The notes: generated by a model not told the origin, from the letters alone. 64,000 nucleotides of DNA from Priestia megaterium NBRC 15308 = ATCC 14581 (GCF_000832985.1 NZ_CP009920.1:2303501-2367500); one strand, 5' to 3'. Numbered from the stretch's first letter, positions 18,019 through 27,138 are shown. Numbers and translations: made by a program.

Positions 18019-18369
18019 TTGGTAGTCAAACGTGGCGACGTTTATTTTGCTGACCTATCTCCTGTTGTTGGCTCAGAACAAGGAGGCGTTCGCCCTGTAC
18101 TTGTCATTCAAAATGATATAGGCAATCGTTTTAGCCCAACTGTTATTGTAGCTGCGATCACTGCTCAAATTCAAAAGGCAAAGTTACCTACGCATGTTGA
18201 AATTGATGCAAAGCGCTATGGATTTGAGCGAGATTCAGTTATTTTACTAGAACAAATTCGTACTATTGATAAACAGAGGCTAACAGACAAGATTACCCAT
18301 TTAGATGATGAAATGATGGACAGAGTGGATGAAGCCTTGCAAATCAGTGTAGGACTTATCGACTTTTAG
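18019..18369 (+). CDS. ndoA: mRNA interferase EndoA (MazF family toxin)
   Basis: Sequence-specific endoribonuclease that cuts mRNA; in B. subtilis it recognises UACAU. The 116 residues ([21 protein letters not shown]...) are almost identical to what I recall of the B. subtilis protein, including the catalytic Arg/Thr in [17 protein letters not shown]. It starts at TTG 18019, as does the B. subtilis gene, behind a G-rich site at the end of the antitoxin gene. The following genes are the sigma-B module, the usual context. Confidence 0.96.
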   Translation: MVVKRGDVYFADLSPVVGSEQGGVRPVLVIQNDIGNRFSPTVIVAAITAQIQKAKLPTHVEIDAKRYGFERDSVILLEQIRTIDKQRLTDKITHLDDEMMDRVDEALQISVGLIDF

Positions 18370-18390
18370 AATTATACTTCCATTTATGCT

Positions 18391-18419
18391 AAGTTGCTCC
18401 TTTATGAGCAACTTTTTTA
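18391..18419 (+). terminator. intrinsic terminator after ndoA
   Basis: AAGTTGCTC / GAGCAACTT followed by a T run, between the toxin gene and rsbRA. Confidence 0.88.
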
Positions 18420-18421
18420 AT

Positions 18422-18451
18422 TTGACTAGGAATAATCAGTAAACGTATATT
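18422..18451 (+). promoter_or_regulatory. candidate sigma-A promoter of the rsbRA operon
   Basis: TTGACT (18422-18427), 18-bp spacer, TATATT (18446-18451), about 78 bp upstream of the rsbRA start. This would be the basal promoter for the whole operon. Confidence 0.6.
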
Positions 18452-18528
18452 GTAATAAGAAACGTTTTAAAAATGATAATATATATAGATAGATATAAAT
18501 GAGTGTATTGACTCACAAGGAGGACCTC

Positions 18529-19365
18529 ATGAATCAAGATTTATTCAATTATATACAAAATCATAAATCAGAAATTTTTGATCGATGGCTAGTGTTAATG
18601 AATGATGTGGAAACAGAGCGGATTAAAAACATTGTATCTGAGCAAGTGTACGTAAATGTAAGCTCTGATTTTGTAAATTTACTTTTGGCAAAAGCATTCC
18701 GTGAACAGGAAAATTTTGCAGAGGAACTAGAGGAAGTAGTAGGACGAGTTGTGAGTTTAGGATGGCCTCTTGCTTATTTGACACAGGGTGTACGTAACTT
18801 GGGTCACGTAGTGGTTGAAGGGTATGTAAACAGTGAACATGTAAAGGCTGACCAAACTCATTCTGAATTATTCTATCGGTTTGACAAGTGGTTAAGCCCT
18901 ATTTATAACAAAATAGTAGAACAATACTCCAACTCGTGGGAAAATACAGTTATGTTACAAAAAGTGGCACTTCAAGAATTGTCTGCTCCATTAATACCGG
19001 TATTTGATAAAATTACCGTAATGCCGCTTGTAGGGACAATTGACACTGATCGCGCAAAGAAAATTATGGAAAACTTACTGCAAGGTGTCGTAAAGCACCG
19101 ATCAGAGGTCGTATTAATAGATATTACCGGAGTACCAGTAGTGGATACGATGGTGGCCCATCATATGATTCAAGCTGCTGAAGCCGTACGTTTGGTTGGA
19201 GCCAAGTGTTTGTTAGTAGGAATTCGTCCGGAAATTGCTCAGACTATTGTGAACTTAGGTATTAACTTAAATGAAATTATTACGAAAAACTCATTAAAAA
19301 AAGGCGTAGAGTTTGCGTTAGAAATGACTGAGCGGAAAATAGTTGATATAGAATCGGAGGAATAA
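18529..19365 (+). CDS. rsbRA: stressosome protein RsbRA
   Basis: Scaffold and sensor of the stressosome that releases RsbT upon environmental stress. The 278 residues have an N-terminal non-haem-globin-like domain (about 1-140) and a C-terminal STAS domain, with candidate phosphothreonines in GTIDTDRA and [12 protein letters not shown] 18529 follows AAGGAGG; the earlier in-frame ATG at 18499 has no site. First gene of the rsbRSTUVW-sigB-rsbX operon. Confidence 0.93.
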   Translation: MNQDLFNYIQNHKSEIFDRWLVLMNDVETERIKNIVSEQVYVNVSSDFVNLLLAKAFREQENFAEELEEVVGRVVSLGWPLAYLTQGVRNLGHVVVEGYVNSEHVKADQTHSELFYRFDKWLSPIYNKIVEQYSNSWENTVMLQKVALQELSAPLIPVFDKITVMPLVGTIDTDRAKKIMENLLQGVVKHRSEVVLIDITGVPVVDTMVAHHMIQAAEAVRLVGAKCLLVGIRPEIAQTIVNLGINLNEIITKNSLKKGVEFALEMTERKIVDIESEE

Positions 19366-19367
19366 AC

Positions 19368-19724
19368 GTGAGAATACCCATTTTGAAATTGTACGACTAT
19401 TTATTGGTATCCATTCAATGGGAGCTGGATGATCAAACGGCTATTCAATTCCAAGAAGATTTGCTAAGTAAAATTCATCAAACTGGAGCAAAAGGAGTGG
19501 TAATCGATTTAACTTCAATTGATATGATCGATTCATTCATCGCAAAAGTTTTAGGTGACGTGGTTAGCATGTCTAATTTGATGGGGGCTAGAGTAGTATT
19601 AACAGGTATCCAGCCTGCAGTAGCTATTACACTTGTTGAGTTAGGGATTGGCCTAAATGATGTTCTTACTGCACTCGATTTAGAAAAAGGTCTTGAGAAA
19701 CTCCAATCGGAATTGGGGGATTAG
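19368..19724 (+). CDS. rsbS: stressosome STAS-domain protein RsbS
   Basis: A 118-residue single STAS domain that forms the stressosome core with RsbR and holds RsbT until it is phosphorylated. The phosphoserine is in [13 protein letters not shown] (about residue 59). It starts at GTG 19368, 2 nt after the rsbRA stop, with GGAGGAA overlapping the end of rsbRA. Confidence 0.95.
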   Translation: MRIPILKLYDYLLVSIQWELDDQTAIQFQEDLLSKIHQTGAKGVVIDLTSIDMIDSFIAKVLGDVVSMSNLMGARVVLTGIQPAVAITLVELGIGLNDVLTALDLEKGLEKLQSELGD

Positions 19725-19727
19725 TAT

Positions 19728-20129
19728 ATGGAATTCCAATCCAGCGTAAAAATCGTAACAGAATGGGACATCGTAGCGGCACGCCAATTAGGTAGAAATG
19801 TGTCGAAAGAGCTAGGGTTTGGAACAGTTGACCAAGCTCGTATTACAACCGCCATTTCTGAATTAGCTCGTAATATTTACCTATATGCGGGTAAGGGTCA
19901 AATCTATATTGAGAAATTAAATCGTGGAGGAAAAAACGGTCTTCTTGTCGTAGCAACAGATGAAGGGCCAGGTATCCCCGACGTTCGCAAAGTAATGGAA
20001 GATGGATACTCAACATCGGGTGGACTAGGAGCTGGGCTTCCTGGGGTAAAACGATTGATGGATGAGTTTGACATCGAAACAAATGTCGGAGAAGGTACTG
20101 AGATTAAAGCAGTTAAGTGGCTCCGGTAG
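19728..20129 (+). CDS. rsbT: serine/threonine kinase RsbT
   Basis: A 133-residue GHKL-type kinase. It phosphorylates RsbR and RsbS and, once released, binds and activates the phosphatase RsbU. Visible ATP-binding elements are ISELARNIYLYA (N box), DEGPGIPD (G1) and GGLGAGLPGVKRLMDEF (G2). It starts 4 nt after the rsbS stop. Confidence 0.95.
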   Translation: MEFQSSVKIVTEWDIVAARQLGRNVSKELGFGTVDQARITTAISELARNIYLYAGKGQIYIEKLNRGGKNGLLVVATDEGPGIPDVRKVMEDGYSTSGGLGAGLPGVKRLMDEFDIETNVGEGTEIKAVKWLR

Positions 20130-20142
20130 GAGGAAATAGATA

Positions 20143-21153
20143 ATGTCTTTTGATAAAGAGATGAGAGATTTATACAAAGATATTTTGGGGAACTATATCC
20201 AAACACAAAATGAACAAATTTTGTATCAAGGACAAAAACTAAGTAGAAAATCTTTAGAGAATGAAATATCGCCAGAAGATATTGTGAGCATTCATAAAGA
20301 AGTGATTGAAGAAATTTATTCTGATATTCCAGAAAAAGTGCTGCATTCTCTGGACTTTTTACTTGAGGTAATGATTAGCTACGGTCTTGCTCTTCGCGAG
20401 CATCAAACATTAAAAAATAAGCAGCGGGAACTTCGTTCTGAAATTGAAGTTGCCGCTAACGTCCAGCAGACGCTGTTGGGGACAAAGGTTCCGGCTAGTT
20501 CAACTTTAGAAATTGGTGCGATTAGCGTACCGGCTAAACAGATGAACGGAGATTATTTTCACTTTGTAGAAGAAGAGCACGGTGGGTTAAGTATTGCCAT
20601 TGCCGATGTGATCGGCAAAGGAATTCCAGCTGCAATGTGTATGTCTATGATCAAATATGCAATGGACAGCTTACCGGACTCAAGAAAAAATCCAAGTTAT
20701 GTATTAGAGAACTTGAATAATATTGTAGAGCGAAACGTAGATCCAAGTATGTTTATTACGATGTTCTACGGAAGCTATAATCCCGAGACAAACTTATTTG
20801 ATTATGCATCTGCAGGGCATGAACCAGGTTTTTATTATGATGCCAAAGCTGATTCATTTGAAGATTTGGAAGCAAAAGGACTCGTGCTAGGAGTTGATCG
20901 CCATGTGAAATATCTTCAGTACGAGCAGCAGCTTTCAAAAGGCGATATGATTGTTCTGTTAACAGATGGCGTAACAGAATGCAGAACTGAAGAAGGATTT
21001 ATTGAAAGATTGGACATCATAAAATTAATTCGAAAATACATGCATTTGTCTCCTCAAGAAATTGTAGAATCTGTATATAAAGAGCTGGAAAAATTACAGC
21101 ATTTTCAATTGAGGGATGACTTTACATTGATTATTTTGAAGAGTTTAGTTTAA
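20143..21153 (+). CDS. rsbU: PP2C-type phosphatase RsbU
   Basis: Dephosphorylates RsbV when bound to RsbT and so turns on sigma-B. The 336 residues have an N-terminal RsbT-binding helical domain (about 1-110), a short coiled coil, and the SpoIIE-type phosphatase domain with NGDYFHF, IADVIGKGIPAAM and LLTDGVTE metal-binding motifs. The stop codon overlaps the -35 element of the sigma-B promoter for rsbV. Confidence 0.95.
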   Translation: MSFDKEMRDLYKDILGNYIQTQNEQILYQGQKLSRKSLENEISPEDIVSIHKEVIEEIYSDIPEKVLHSLDFLLEVMISYGLALREHQTLKNKQRELRSEIEVAANVQQTLLGTKVPASSTLEIGAISVPAKQMNGDYFHFVEEEHGGLSIAIADVIGKGIPAAMCMSMIKYAMDSLPDSRKNPSYVLENLNNIVERNVDPSMFITMFYGSYNPETNLFDYASAGHEPGFYYDAKADSFEDLEAKGLVLGVDRHVKYLQYEQQLSKGDMIVLLTDGVTECRTEEGFIERLDIIKLIRKYMHLSPQEIVESVYKELEKLQHFQLRDDFTLIILKSLV

Positions 21154-21172
21154 GTATTCTAAATAAGGGTAC
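21148..21172 (+). promoter_or_regulatory. sigma-B-dependent promoter upstream of rsbV
   Basis: GTTTAA (21148-21153), 13-bp spacer, GGGTAC (21167-21172), close to the sigma-B consensus GTTTaa-N12-15-GGGtAt. It provides the positive feedback loop on rsbV-rsbW-sigB-rsbX known from B. subtilis. Confidence 0.85.
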
Positions 21173-21212
21173 AGAAAAGATAGCACAAAATTAGAGGGGG
21201 TCTACTAATACG

Positions 21213-21545
21213 ATGAATTTAAAAATAGATATACAAAAGGACGGTCAAGCATATCGTATTAAGCTGGCTGGAGAGATTGACGCATATACAGCACCTAAGC
21301 TAAAAGAAAAGTTCATGGAAATTACTGAACATACCGAACCAGAAATTATAGTCGATTTAACCGATGTATCATACATGGATAGTACAGGACTAGGTGTATT
21401 TATTGCATTGTTAAAAGCCAATAAGAAAAATAACGGCTCTTTGAAATTTGTTGGTGTATCAGAGCGCATCAAGCGCTTATTTGATATTACGGGCCTCACA
21501 GACATTTTAAACGTGAATTCACAAGTAGAAGGTGGCGTAAAATGA
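21213..21545 (+). CDS. rsbV: anti-anti-sigma factor RsbV
   Basis: A 110-residue STAS protein. Unphosphorylated RsbV binds RsbW and frees sigma-B. The phosphorylatable serine is in VSYMDSTGLGVFIAL (about residue 56). The stop overlaps the start of rsbW in an ATGA. It is the first gene after the sigma-B promoter. Confidence 0.96.
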   Translation: MNLKIDIQKDGQAYRIKLAGEIDAYTAPKLKEKFMEITEHTEPEIIVDLTDVSYMDSTGLGVFIALLKANKKNNGSLKFVGVSERIKRLFDITGLTDILNVNSQVEGGVK

Positions 21546-22027
21546 AACAGCCTTATGACTTTGTTGAGATGAAGATTCCTGCTAAGCCAGACTACGTAGC
21601 GATTATTCGACTGACGCTGTCTGGTGTAGCGAACCGGATGGGTTTTTCTTATGATGAAATTGAAGATATGAAAATTGCTGTGAGTGAGGCATGTACAAAT
21701 GCCGTACAGCATGCTTACAAGAATGAAGAAAATGGTGAAGTGAGAGTAGGTTTTGGTTTATTTGATGACCGTTTAGAAATCATGGTGGTCGATAAAGGTG
21801 AAAGCTTTAATTTTGAAGAGCTTAAGGAACATATAGGACCTTATGAAACATCAAGAGAAGTTGAATTTCTTCCTGAAGGTGGACTTGGTTTATATTTAAT
21901 TGAAACACTAATGGACGAAGTGAAAATGGTCAATTCAAAAGGTGTAACGCTAATGATGACTAAGTATGTGCAAAGAGAGCAGGTGGAGAGTGATGAAAAC
22001 ACAGTCTCAACCTATGAAATTAACTAA
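21542..22027 (+). CDS. rsbW: anti-sigma-B factor and serine kinase RsbW
   Basis: A 161-residue GHKL kinase that binds sigma-B and phosphorylates RsbV. N box EACTNAVQHAY, G1 VVDKGESF, G2 PEGGLGLYLI. The 3' end overlaps sigB by 35 nt, and the start overlaps the rsbV stop. Confidence 0.96.
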   Translation: MKQPYDFVEMKIPAKPDYVAIIRLTLSGVANRMGFSYDEIEDMKIAVSEACTNAVQHAYKNEENGEVRVGFGLFDDRLEIMVVDKGESFNFEELKEHIGPYETSREVEFLPEGGLGLYLIETLMDEVKMVNSKGVTLMMTKYVQREQVESDENTVSTYEIN

Positions 22028-22787
22028 AGAACAGGTTCAGGAACGAATTGAGCGCTTTCAAAAAACGCAGGATGAAGAAGCACAAAGTGATCTAGTAGTA
22101 CATTACAAGAACCTTGTTGAATCTATTGCACGTCGCTATTCAAAAGGCAGAAGCTTACATGAAGATATTGTGCAGGTAGGGATGCTAGGACTGTTAGGAG
22201 CTATTAGAAGGTATGATGCTTCATTTGGAAGAAGCTTTGAATCGTTTGCTGTTCCTACAATCATTGGAGAGATTAAGCGATTTTTACGCGATAAAACGTG
22301 GAGTGTTCACGTACCGCGCCGCATCAAAGAATTAGGTCCTAAAATTAAAGCAGCTGTCGAAGAGCTAACAACCCGTTTACAGCGATCTCCTCAAGTGAAA
22401 GAAATTGCTGATCATATCGGAGTGACAGAGGAAGAAATTTTAGAAACGATGGAGATGGGGCAAAGTTATCAAGCATTGTCTGTTGATCATTCCATTGAAG
22501 CAGACTCTGATGGAAGTACTGTTACAATCCTTGATTTAGTAGGTGAACAAGAGTCGGGTTATGAGAAAACTGATCAGCGCTTAGTGTTAGAAAAGATTCT
22601 TCATGTATTAAGCGATAGAGAAAAAGAAGTGATTCGCTATACATTTATTGAAAATCTGAGTCAAAAAGATGCCGGTGAGAAGTTAGGGATTTCTCAAATG
22701 CATGTATCTCGACTGCAAAGAAGAGCTCTTGATAAGCTAAGGACTGCAGCTCGCTCAGATTCTAACGATTCGGAGTATATGTCGTGA
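21993..22787 (+). CDS. sigB: general stress sigma factor SigB
   Basis: Alternative sigma factor (264 residues) for the general stress regulon. Region 2 carries HEDIVQVGMLGLLGAIRRYD and FAVPTIIGEIKRFLRDK; region 4 ends with the helix-turn-helix LSQKDAGEKLGISQMHVSRLQ. ATG 21993 follows AGGTGGAG by seven bases inside the end of rsbW. The longer frame from 21966 adds nine residues without support. Confidence 0.96.
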   Translation: MKTQSQPMKLTKEQVQERIERFQKTQDEEAQSDLVVHYKNLVESIARRYSKGRSLHEDIVQVGMLGLLGAIRRYDASFGRSFESFAVPTIIGEIKRFLRDKTWSVHVPRRIKELGPKIKAAVEELTTRLQRSPQVKEIADHIGVTEEEILETMEMGQSYQALSVDHSIEADSDGSTVTILDLVGEQESGYEKTDQRLVLEKILHVLSDREKEVIRYTFIENLSQKDAGEKLGISQMHVSRLQRRALDKLRTAARSDSNDSEYMS

Positions 22788-23392
22788 TGACAGTAGACCC
22801 TAATACAAAGTTGATTCAAACTCATATATACCAAGAGCCAAAGCAAGGGAACGTATGTTGTGGAGATAGTTACTATGTCAAAGAAACGGATGACTATTTT
22901 CTATGTGCAGTGGCAGATGGATTAGGAAGCGGTGAACAAGCTAGAGCCGCTTCTGTAGCTGTTACGGATGTAGCGAAAGCTCATCATCATCTAGATGTGG
23001 ATGAGATCATTTCTAAGTGTAACAAAGCTACTCGACATACAAGAGGTGCGGCAGTAGCTATTTTGAAAATTGATAAAAAACATAACGAATTTCATTATAC
23101 AAATGTAGGTAATATCCGCTTTTATCTGTATTCTCCGGAGGGGAAATTAACGTACCCTCTGCCAATTCAAGGTTTTTTATCAGGGAAAATTCAAAAGTTC
23201 CGCACACAAACCTTCCCATATGACTCCGGTTCTAAATTTTTGATTCATACAGATGGCTTAGAATTAAAAGAGATTAAATCTGTTTTTGCTAACTCGATGA
23301 ATGTAGATCAATTGTCGACACGGCTACAGGCAGCAATTCGATCTCATAATGACGATATTACGTATATCGCTGGTCATCTTCCAACTGCATAG
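22784..23392 (+). CDS. rsbX: negative regulator phosphatase RsbX
   Basis: A 202-residue PP2C-family phosphatase that dephosphorylates RsbS and RsbR and resets the stressosome. Motifs: VADGLGSGEQA and the late LIHTDGLE. The start is either GTG 22784, which overlaps the sigB stop, or ATG 22787. CGGAG at 22771 is better spaced for GTG. Confidence 0.92.
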   Translation: MMTVDPNTKLIQTHIYQEPKQGNVCCGDSYYVKETDDYFLCAVADGLGSGEQARAASVAVTDVAKAHHHLDVDEIISKCNKATRHTRGAAVAILKIDKKHNEFHYTNVGNIRFYLYSPEGKLTYPLPIQGFLSGKIQKFRTQTFPYDSGSKFLIHTDGLELKEIKSVFANSMNVDQLSTRLQAAIRSHNDDITYIAGHLPTA

Positions 23393-23405
23393 CCTTTCTT
23401 TTTAG

Positions 23406-23435
23406 CTCACATGTGTTATTGCATGTGAGTTTTGT
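23406..23435 (+). terminator. intrinsic terminator ending the sigB operon
   Basis: CTCACATG / CATGTGAG with a TTTTGTT tail, 13 nt after the rsbX stop. Confidence 0.85.
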
Positions 23436-23476
23436 TACAATAAAGACAAAGTTTCATTTAGCTAGGAGGATAAGCT

Positions 23477-25651
23477 GTGTCTGTTGCAACGAAATTAGAT
23501 AATCAAATTGTTCAACGTGTAAGTAAAGAGGTGGAGATTTCACAAAAGCAAGTACAAAACGTAATTGCTTTAGTAGAAGACGGTAATACAGTTCCCTTTA
23601 TTGCTCGATATAGAAAAGAACAAACTGGTGCTTTGGATGAAGTCCAAATCCGGAATATTTTAGATTCCTGGAATTACTTAATGAATTTAGAAGAGCGTAA
23701 AGAGGAAGTTCTTCGATTAATTGAAGAGCAAGGGAAATTAACTGAGGAACTGGCTGCTCAAATTCATCAAGCGAAGAAATTGCAACAAGTAGAAGATTTA
23801 TACCGCCCTTTTAAGCAAAAACGACGTACAAAAGCAACTGTAGCAAAAGAAAAAGGTCTTGAACCATTAGCACAGTGGCTACTAAGTCTTCCACGTTCTG
23901 ACGTGAAGAACGAAGCGAAAACATACATAAATGAAGAAGCGGGAGTTCAATCTTCTGAAGAAGCTATTCAGGGAGCCCTAGACATTGTAGCGGAACAAAT
24001 TTCTGACGAAGCATCTTACCGTCAATGGATTCGTACGACTACTGTAAAAGATGGCATAATTGTTACTTCAGTCAAAGATCCGGAAAAAGATGAAAAAAAT
24101 ATCTATGAAATGTACTATGAATATACAGAAGCGGTAAAGCGAATCGTTCCTCATCGTATCTTAGCCATGAATAGAGGAGAAAAAGACGGTATTTTAAAAG
24201 TGAGTATTGATGCGCCTACAGATCGTATTCTTTCATATTTACATAAACAAGTAATCAAAAAAAGGGATTCTTCAGCTGAAAGTTATATCATCTCAGCTAT
24301 AGAAGATGCTTATAAACGCTTAATAGAACCATCTATTGAACGCGAAATCCGTAAAGAGCTATCAGAAAAAGCGGAAGAAAGAGCTATTCACATCTTTTCT
24401 GAAAACTTACGGAAACTTCTTCTCCAACCTCCATTGAAAGGGAAAGTGGTATTAGGAGTAGATCCAGCTTTTCGAACAGGCTGCAAATTAGCTGTAGTAG
24501 ATGAAACAGGCAAGGTATTAAAAATTGATGTTATTTATCCACATCCTCCTGTGAGAAAAGCAGCTGAAGCGCAAAATAAATTAAAGAAAATGTTCGCTGA
24601 ATACCCTATTGAAGTAGTAGCCATTGGAAACGGAACGGCATCTCGCGAAACGGAGCAATTTGTAGCGGGTGTTCTTAAAGAGATTGAAAACCCAGTTTAT
24701 TATTTGATTGTGAATGAAGCGGGAGCAAGCGTATATTCGGCTTCTGATGTGGCTAGAGAGGAATTTCCTGATTTTCAAGTAGAAGAGCGAAGCGCTGTAT
24801 CGATTGCCAGAAGGCTGCAAGATCCGCTGGCTGAACTTGTGAAAATCGATCCTAAGTCGGTAGGAGTAGGGCAGTATCAGCATGATGTGTCTCAAAAGCA
24901 ATTAAATGATTCACTGACTTTTATTGTGGAGACAGTAGTAAATCAGGTAGGAGTAAATGCAAACACGGCTTCTGCTTCGCTTCTACAATACGTTGCTGGT
25001 CTAAATAAGACAGTTGCTCAAAACATTGTAAAATATCGGGATGAAAACGGAAAATTCTCTAACCGAAAACAGTTGAAGAAAATTCCGCGTCTAGGCGCTA
25101 AAACGTATGAGCAGTGTATTGGTTTTTTACGTATTATAGAAGGTGAAGAACCTTTAGACAGAACGGGTATCCATCCTGAAACATATGGAGACGTTAAAAA
25201 GCTTTTAAAGAAAGTTGAAGTGAAAGAGACTGAGCTTGGAACGGAGAAAGTAAAAGAAGCATTAAAACATATTTCTTTACCCGAAATATCAGAAGAACTA
25301 AGGATAGGGGAGCTTACTTTAAAAGACATTATAGAAGCGCTTGTAAGACCGGAAAGAGATCCTCGTGATGAACTGCCAAAACCTTTGCTCCGTCAGGATA
25401 TTTTGAAACTAGAGGATCTTGCCAAAGGTATTCAGCTTGAAGGCACGGTGCGAAACGTCGTAGACTTCGGAGCGTTCATCGATATAGGAGTTAAGCAAGA
25501 CGGTCTAGTCCATATTTCTAAATTAACAAATCGGTACGTTAAGCACCCCCTCGATGTCGTTTCAGTAGGAGATTTGGTGAATGTGTGGGTAGAAGACGTA
25601 GATATGAAAAAAGGAAGAGTCGCACTGACGATGATTCCGCCTCATCAATAA
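23477..25651 (+). CDS. tex: S1 RNA-binding protein Tex (transcription accessory)
   Basis: A 724-residue Tex/YqgF-type nucleic acid-binding protein. N-terminal HTH-like helical region, YqgF RNase H-like domain (VVLGVDPAFRTGCKLAVVDE, about 326-345), helix-hairpin-helix pair (ASLLQYVAGLNKTVAQNIV; IPRLGAKTYEQC), and a C-terminal S1 domain (LEGTVRNVVDFGAFIDIGV). The exact role is unsettled. Start GTG 23477 follows AGGAGG. Same position after rsbX as in B. subtilis (ydcI). Confidence 0.95.
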   Translation: MSVATKLDNQIVQRVSKEVEISQKQVQNVIALVEDGNTVPFIARYRKEQTGALDEVQIRNILDSWNYLMNLEERKEEVLRLIEEQGKLTEELAAQIHQAKKLQQVEDLYRPFKQKRRTKATVAKEKGLEPLAQWLLSLPRSDVKNEAKTYINEEAGVQSSEEAIQGALDIVAEQISDEASYRQWIRTTTVKDGIIVTSVKDPEKDEKNIYEMYYEYTEAVKRIVPHRILAMNRGEKDGILKVSIDAPTDRILSYLHKQVIKKRDSSAESYIISAIEDAYKRLIEPSIEREIRKELSEKAEERAIHIFSENLRKLLLQPPLKGKVVLGVDPAFRTGCKLAVVDETGKVLKIDVIYPHPPVRKAAEAQNKLKKMFAEYPIEVVAIGNGTASRETEQFVAGVLKEIENPVYYLIVNEAGASVYSASDVAREEFPDFQVEERSAVSIARRLQDPLAELVKIDPKSVGVGQYQHDVSQKQLNDSLTFIVETVVNQVGVNANTASASLLQYVAGLNKTVAQNIVKYRDENGKFSNRKQLKKIPRLGAKTYEQCIGFLRIIEGEEPLDRTGIHPETYGDVKKLLKKVEVKETELGTEKVKEALKHISLPEISEELRIGELTLKDIIEALVRPERDPRDELPKPLLRQDILKLEDLAKGIQLEGTVRNVVDFGAFIDIGVKQDGLVHISKLTNRYVKHPLDVVSVGDLVNVWVEDVDMKKGRVALTMIPPHQ

Positions 25652-25652
25652 T

Positions 25653-25694
25653 AAAATTGCCTTTTCAGATTTTCTGAAAAGGCAATTTTATTTG
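25653..25694. terminator. bidirectional terminator between tex and cmpA
   Basis: AAAATTGCCTTTTCAG / CTGAAAAGGCAATTTTATTT with a five-base loop. It serves tex from the left and cmpA from the right. Confidence 0.9.
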
Positions 25695-25708
25695 TAAAAA
25701 GAAGTGAT

Positions 25709-25825
25709 TTAAGAAGCGGAGTTATTTTTTTGATAAAAAAACCAACATTGATTGAGCAATTTTATTTGTGCACGGTCTTTTTCAGAATAAGCGCGCCTCA
25801 TTTGTTTTTGTAGCCACATTGGCAT
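25709..25825 (-). CDS. cmpA: cortex morphogenetic protein CmpA
   Basis: A 38-codon gene on the minus strand. The product runs MPMWLQKQMRRAYSEKDRAQ and continues IKLLNQCWFFYQKNNSAS. It matches my memory of B. subtilis CmpA (37 residues, same IKLLNQCW core), which controls entry into spore cortex assembly by promoting degradation of SpoIVA via ClpXP. AAAAGGAGTG lies nine bases before the ATG. It lies between tex and ydcK, as in B. subtilis. Confidence 0.9.
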   Translation of the reverse strand: MPMWLQKQMRRAYSEKDRAQIKLLNQCWFFYQKNNSAS

Positions 25826-25934
25826 AAGGACAATCACTCCTTTTCATTTATGATAAGGTAAATAGTGAGTATGTAATGAAGTGTATGCCCAAAGAGCTAG
25901 TCAGGTGATTTCATACAGTAGAGGAGTATATAAG

Positions 25935-26384
25935 ATGAATGATAAGGATTTACAAATACTTGTAGAAGAAATTTCATTGAAGCTGTTTCACAAACCATTT
26001 CGTCATGAAGCCACTTTTAATTCTCGTTTACGTACAACAGGTGGAAGGTATTTATTACGTACATCTAATATAGAAGTAAACTACAAATACTTTGAACAAT
26101 ATGGCACACAAGAAATAGTAGCAATCATTAAACATGAGCTCTGTCACTATCATTTGCATATTGAGGGGAAAGGGTATAAGCATGGAGATCAAGACTTTAA
26201 AAGCCTAATGAAAGAAGTAGGCGCCCCCCGGTTTTGTCAGGCATTGAAAAAAGAAAGTGATGGAAAGAAAAAAGAGCACATATATGTATGTATGCAGTGT
26301 GAGCAAAAATATGTTCGAAAAAGAAAAGTGAACACGGTTAAATATGTTTGTGGAAAGTGTAAAGGTAAATTAAAAAAAGTGTAG
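25935..26384 (+). CDS. ydcK: SprT-like zinc metalloprotein YdcK
   Basis: A 149-residue SprT family protein with the zinc motif [16 protein letters not shown] (HExxH with third ligand) and a C-terminal zinc ribbon (CMQC...CGKC). Function in bacteria is not established. ATG 25935 follows GAGGAG; the in-frame ATG at 25881 adds 18 unlikely residues. It is directly before the tRNA cluster, as in B. subtilis. Confidence 0.88.
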   Translation: MNDKDLQILVEEISLKLFHKPFRHEATFNSRLRTTGGRYLLRTSNIEVNYKYFEQYGTQEIVAIIKHELCHYHLHIEGKGYKHGDQDFKSLMKEVGAPRFCQALKKESDGKKKEHIYVCMQCEQKYVRKRKVNTVKYVCGKCKGKLKKV

Positions 26385-26466
26385 AAGATGCTTGACTAAA
26401 ATAGATTGATTATGATAAATTAATAAAGCCGTCTCAAATAAACGGCAAAGAAATTACAAAAACTTA

Positions 26467-26495
26467 TTGACATTACATATAATGTCGATTACAAT
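26467..26495 (+). promoter_or_regulatory. sigma-A promoter of the tRNA cluster
   Basis: Perfect TTGACA (26467-26472), 17-bp spacer, TACAAT (26490-26495), 24 bp before the first tRNA. Strong stable-RNA type promoter. Confidence 0.85.
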
Positions 26496-26518
26496 GTAAG
26501 AAGTCTGATAAATATTAT

Positions 26519-26593
26519 TCCACAGTAGCTCAGTGGTAGAGCTATCGGCTGTTAACCGATCGGTCGTAGGTTCGAGTCCTACCTGTGGAGCCA
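26519..26593 (+). tRNA. tRNA-Asn (GTT)
   Basis: Cloverleaf with anticodon GTT (CTGTTAA), TTCGAGT arm, encoded CCA. First tRNA of the cluster. Confidence 0.95.
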
Positions 26594-26596
26594 TAT

Positions 26597-26687
26597 GGAG
26601 AAGTACTCAAGTGGCTGAAGAGGCGCCCCTGCTAAGGGTGTAGGTCGTGTAAGCGGCGCGAGGGTTCAAATCCCTCCTTCTCCGCCA
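26597..26687 (+). tRNA. tRNA-Ser (GCT)
   Basis: 91 nt with the long variable arm of class II tRNAs; anticodon GCT (CTGCTAA); CCA encoded. Confidence 0.95.
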
Positions 26688-26696
26688 TTTTATAAT

Positions 26697-26771
26697 GGCC
26701 CGTTGGTCAAGCGGTTAAGACACCGCCCTTTCACGGCGGTAACACGGGTTCGAATCCCGTACGGGTCACCA
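26697..26771 (+). tRNA. tRNA-Glu (TTC)
   Basis: Anticodon TTC (CTTTCAC); acceptor GGCCCGT / ACGGGTC; CCA encoded. Confidence 0.95.
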
Positions 26772-26795
26772 TTGATTTTTATTTACATATTCTGT

Positions 26796-26871
26796 GGAGG
26801 ATTAGCTCAGCTGGGAGAGCACCTGCCTTACAAGCAGGGGGTCGGCGGTTCGATCCCGTCATCCTCCACCA
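26796..26871 (+). tRNA. tRNA-Val (TAC)
   Basis: Anticodon TAC (CTTACAA); acceptor GGAGGAT / ATCCTCC; CCA encoded. Confidence 0.95.
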
Positions 26872-26899
26872 TTTGACTGTTTTATACATAATTTTGGAT

Positions 26900-26975
26900 G
26901 GTCCCGTGGTGTAGCGGTTAACATGCCTGCCTGTCACGCAGGAGATCGCGGGTTCGATTCCCGTCGGGACCGCCA
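26900..26975 (+). tRNA. tRNA-Asp (GTC), first copy
   Basis: Anticodon GTC (CTGTCAC); CCA encoded. Identical along its whole length to the tRNA-Asp at 32704-32779. Confidence 0.95.
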
Positions 26976-26986
26976 TTTTAAATTAT

Positions 26987-27061
26987 TGGGCTATCGCCAA
27001 GCGGTAAGGCAACGGATTTTGATTCCGTCATGCGTTGGTTCGAATCCAGCTAGCCCAGCCA
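26987..27061 (+). tRNA. tRNA-Gln (TTG)
   Basis: Anticodon TTG (TTTTGAT); acceptor TGGGCTA / TAGCCCA; CCA encoded. Confidence 0.94.
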
Positions 27062-27065
27062 TAAA

Positions 27066-27138
27066 GAGCCATTAGCTCAGTTGGTAGAGCATCTGACTTT
27101 TAATCAGAGGGTCGAAGGTTCGAGTCCTTCATGGCTCA
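27066..27138 (+). tRNA. tRNA-Lys (TTT)
   Basis: Anticodon TTT (CTTTTAA); acceptor GAGCCAT / ATGGCTC with discriminator A. No CCA is encoded, so it must be added by the CCA-adding enzyme. Confidence 0.94.

Noticed and set aside
21245..21712. 155-codon minus-strand frame across rsbV and rsbW
   Set aside because: It overlaps two well-identified genes; no ribosome binding site.
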